Source: Methanosarcinales archaeon
Lineage (GTDB): Archaea > Halobacteriota > Methanosarcinia > Methanosarcinales > Methanocomedenaceae
NCBI GenBank assembly: GCA_030638625.1
Contig: DAOWEE010000381.1
Span: 1-7,745 of the forward strand
Length of the DNA: 7,745 bases
Direction: 5' to 3'
Shown: one piece after another, positions 5,811 to 7,745 of the stretch
Numbering within the stretch: the stretch's first letter is position 1
How the letters are laid out: the number at the start of each line of letters is the position of its first letter
The notes under the pieces: model-generated
The model's input: the letters and a program-made list of their open reading frames with translations, nothing else
Told to the model about the DNA's origin: nothing
The model's database searches: none
Translations under genes and position numbers: made by a program

Positions 5811-6608
5811 ATGATAATAGGGGCATCATCCTTTGCATCTACGCTTGAGGAATTGATAGCTGAAGTTGAATCTGTGGAATTGTATGTTCCCAAGATGGGG
5901 TTATATGAGGGACGTGAACTTCAGCATGACCGTGTAGAGGCTGTTAAGGATGTATTGTCCACGTCCAGCGGAATTACATCTGTCCATGCCCCCTATTATG
6001 CTGATGCGCAAACATATCCCAAACCCTTGTGTGTGGATATGGCAAGCATGAGCGACTCAGATTTCAGTCTAATGGAAGATTCCATTGAGGTGGCAACATA
6101 TTTCCAGTCAAATGTGATGGTGGTGCATCCGGGACTGGTGGGAAATGACCGTCAGGGAAGTTTTGACAGGATGGTGCAAAATCTTAAACGGCTGTCAGGG
6201 TTCGCAGAGGAGCACGGCATAGTGCTGGGTCTGGAGAATAAGGAAGGGACTGCACCAGGGAACTTATGCTGCGAGGCATCTGAACTGGTAAGGGCTGTGG
6301 AGGAGGTGGATTCGGATAATCTGGGTGTTACCTTTGATGTGGGGCATGCCAACCTGACCGCAGGAGGCGATTCCGAGCTGGTGAGAGCGTTCATGGAGAT
6401 AGTACGGGAGTGGGTAGTGCATGTGCATGTACACGATAATCTGGGTGTGTGGACCGGGGAGTACGATGGTGATATACACATGGCTCCAGGAACCGGCACG
6501 GTTGACCTGTCAGTGATAGGTGAACTGGGATATAACGGAATACATAATCTGGAAGTGTTCTCAATAGAAGATGTGATATCTGGCAGGGAAAAGCTGCTGG
6601 CACTTTAA
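5811..6608 (+). CDS. Sugar-phosphate isomerase/epimerase-like TIM-barrel protein
   Basis: A 265-residue member of the xylose isomerase-like/AP endonuclease family 2 superfamily. The divalent-metal and catalytic positions of the barrel are visible: His59 (VHAPYY), His106 (VVHPG), Glu142 (GLENKEG), Asp176 and His179 (FDVGHAN), His208 (VHVHDN), Asp221 and His223 (DGDIHMAPGTGTVD) and Glu248 (LEVF). The DGDxHxAPGxGxVD block is typical of the isomerase/epimerase branch and also resembles endonuclease IV, but the length and weakly conserved N-terminus favour a sugar or keto-acid isomerase. Substrate is unknown. The ATG at 5811 starts four bases after the aminotransferase stop; AGGTG at 5796-5800, ten bases upstream, is a loosely spaced ribosome binding site, so translation may rely on coupling. 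It is the last gene of the operon. Confidence 0.85.
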   Translation: MIIGASSFASTLEELIAEVESVELYVPKMGLYEGRELQHDRVEAVKDVLSTSSGITSVHAPYYADAQTYPKPLCVDMASMSDSDFSLMEDSIEVATYFQSNVMVVHPGLVGNDRQGSFDRMVQNLKRLSGFAEEHGIVLGLENKEGTAPGNLCCEASELVRAVEEVDSDNLGVTFDVGHANLTAGGDSELVRAFMEIVREWVVHVHVHDNLGVWTGEYDGDIHMAPGTGTVDLSVIGELGYNGIHNLEVFSIEDVISGREKLLAL

Positions 6609-6612
6609 ATCA

Positions 6613-7086
6613 TCATTTTTCTTCTACTAATTGTGGGGCAAACTGGGCTCCCATTCCAGACTCCAGGGCGCTTATAATTTTTTTGTCGTCACCCACATAG
6701 AGCACAATGACTTCTTCTGAATTATAGAAATGGGGTGTGCCAGTCCAGCGCATTCTGGTATTATCAATGAACTGTGCATCAGATGAAACCAGTGCCTTAT
6801 CTTTTTGGGCAGCTGTGATGTTGGAGTAGTCAAAGACGTGGACCAATTCTCCATTTAAAGTGAGGTTCATGCTCCGGATGGAGAAGAATGGCTGCCTGCT
6901 GATACCCAGGGTTTTGACTTCAATATCTTCTGACTGCAAATGTTTGAGCAGGCTGACATAACCTATTATGTATTTTGAGTCATCTTCGGTCACGGGTTCT
7001 TTTTCATAGAAAAGACATCCAGAGGTCAGGACCATTAATGTGATTGCTACGACCATGAAAACAGAGATAATCAATATCTTTTTCAT
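6613..7086 (-). CDS. Membrane-anchored lipoprotein with a conserved TPHFY/VLYVGDD domain
   Basis: A 157-residue lipoprotein. From ATG 7086 it begins MKKILI, has a hydrophobic core to residue 20 and a lipobox TSGC with Cys24 as the predicted lipid anchor, placing it on the outer face of the membrane. The mature part shows the pattern NGELVHVFDY, then TGTPHFYNSEEVIVLYVGDD, then a C-terminal helix ending MGAQFAP. From memory, this arrangement also occurs in uncharacterised bacterial lipoproteins, so it may be a widespread extracytoplasmic domain; the function is unknown. A GGGAG ribosome binding site at 7097-7093 lies six bases before ATG 7086; the in-frame TTG at 7092 would abut it and is rejected. 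The gene converges on the isomerase gene, with four bases between stops. Confidence 0.82.
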   Translation of the reverse strand: MKKILIISVFMVVAITLMVLTSGCLFYEKEPVTEDDSKYIIGYVSLLKHLQSEDIEVKTLGISRQPFFSIRSMNLTLNGELVHVFDYSNITAAQKDKALVSSDAQFIDNTRMRWTGTPHFYNSEEVIVLYVGDDKKIISALESGMGAQFAPQLVEEK

Positions 7087-7120
7087 TATCAACTCCCGAC
7101 CTTACTATAAATGTGAGAGG

Positions 7121-7128
7121 ATTTATAG
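7121..7128 (-). promoter_or_regulatory. TATA box candidate for the lipoprotein gene
   Basis: On the minus strand CTATAAAT occupies 7128-7121, predicting a transcription start near 7099 and a leader of about 13 bases carrying the GGGAG ribosome binding site. It lies in the 82-base gap after the radical SAM gene, so the lipoprotein probably has its own promoter although both genes read the same way. Confidence 0.4.
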
Positions 7129-7168
7129 GTAATAGGTTTATCGGGATTATTCTGATTATTAGGATTGG

Positions 7169-7745
7169 TCACGAATTATTTTCTTTTTCTTTCCATTCTC
7201 TGTACGCTTTCTTCATGGCTCGCCTCATTGGCAATTGTTTCATTAGCGAGAGAAGATGTGTCATTGGGAAACCGGACCACGGTATTTCAGTCAGATGGGA
7301 TAGTATCCTGGGGAGGCTCAACAGTTCAAGGGAAGTGTCATAATATTTCTTCTCTCGTGCAAAAGGTGTCATTTTTGGGTCAGGATGCCCGAAGACAGCA
7401 TTTACGCCTGTGTAGTATTCCCAGCCCCTGTCTTTTATTAAATGAGGCTCGTACTCATCATACAATTCTGTGCCTGGCAAAGGAGTTAACAGCACGGGAT
7501 GGACGCCCACACCAAGTCTTTTTGCCAGTTCCAGGGCATTGTCAAAATCTTCAAGTGCATCCTGCCGCCCGCCCAGGACTACGAACAGGACCACATCAAT
7601 TCCATATGATTTTATCTTCTTAATGGCATCTTCCCTGTTGCGTCCCTGTTTGGTTCCGGCATGGTAATTATCAAGCACATCACCTGATGATGTTTCCCAC
7701 CCCACCCATACTGAAAACAGGCCGCTTGCCCTGGCAGCCTTTAAC
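7169..7745 (-). CDS. Radical SAM protein, C-terminal 191 residues (runs off right edge)
   Basis: The frame is open to the last base of the window, so the gene starts outside; the visible part ends at the TGA at 7171-7169. Its beginning (ASGLFSVWVGWETSSGDVLDNYHAGT) matches the part of the radical SAM barrel that follows the cluster motif, with a WETSSxxVL block like the common GIESGSxxVL segment. It is followed by the helix-strand REDAIKKIKSYGIDVVLFVVLGG and a typical LTPLPGTELYDE segment. This pattern is common in B12-binding-type and related radical SAM enzymes (methyltransferases, cyclases). The CxxxCxxC cluster motif, and any cobalamin domain, would lie beyond the edge. The C-terminal 60 residues are basic and helical (RAMKKAYREWKEKE near the end), as often seen after the barrel. 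The reaction cannot be assigned. Confidence 0.8.
   Translation of the reverse strand, partial: LKAARASGLFSVWVGWETSSGDVLDNYHAGTKQGRNREDAIKKIKSYGIDVVLFVVLGGRQDALEDFDNALELAKRLGVGVHPVLLTPLPGTELYDEYEPHLIKDRGWEYYTGVNAVFGHPDPKMTPFAREKKYYDTSLELLSLPRILSHLTEIPWSGFPMTHLLSLMKQLPMRRAMKKAYREWKEKENNS

Noticed and set aside
1..7086. The lipoproteins at the left edge and at 6613-7086 as paralogues
   Set aside because: Only the signal peptides (MKKIL... ending SGC) can be compared, and such segments converge; the mature part of the left one is outside the window.

Overview
The window looks like chromosomal DNA from a euryarchaeon, most plausibly a methanogen or related methane-cycling lineage of the Methanosarcinales/Methanomicrobia type. 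This is an inference from gene content. The main clue is an Era-like GTPase, DUF2073 protein and Zn-ribbon protein trio next to an AbrB-PhoU regulator. Supporting clues are TATA-box promoters at the expected distance from short or near-absent leaders, AT-rich intergenic DNA, GGTGA/GGAGG-type ribosome binding sites, and archaeal-style lipoprotein signals. I see no tRNA, rRNA, CRISPR array, transposon or integration site. The gene density and lack of mobile elements suggest an ordinary core-chromosome region.

Layout. Positions 1-154 (minus) hold the start of a lipoprotein that runs off the left edge. A divergent promoter region (155-286) separates it from a plus-strand SAM-dependent methyltransferase (287-934) and a small secreted protein (1001-1453). 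These converge on a minus-strand cluster read from right to left: AbrB-PhoU regulator (3964-2972), Era-like GTPase (2919-2284), DUF2073 protein (2279-1920) and Zn-ribbon protein (1885-1466). The last three match the origin-associated proteins OapA, OapB and OapC of haloarchaea. An AT-rich divergent promoter region (3965-4190) separates this cluster from a tightly packed plus-strand operon: an unrecognised protein (4191-4694), a class I/II PLP aminotransferase (4691-5806) and a TIM-barrel sugar-phosphate isomerase/epimerase-like protein (5811-6608). A second lipoprotein (7086-6613, minus) converges on that operon. The C-terminal part of a radical SAM protein (minus) runs off the right edge.

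How the genes may work together. OapA and OapB are nearly fused (4-nt gap with the ribosome binding site overlapping the upstream stop), so their products are probably made in fixed ratio and may act together, perhaps in ribosome or replication-linked housekeeping. The AbrB-PhoU protein is a likely DNA-binding phosphate- or metal-responsive regulator, with a candidate operator in its own promoter. In the plus-strand operon, 4-nt junctions on both sides of the aminotransferase imply coordinated expression of all three products, but their common pathway is unknown.

Several starts were moved from upstream TTG or overlapping ATG codons to internal ATGs, because TATA position, signal peptide or ribosome binding site fits better. 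No dramatic new system is evident. The best leads are the uncharacterised Oap module, the unknown gene coupled to the aminotransferase, and two inverted-repeat elements in the central intergenic region.
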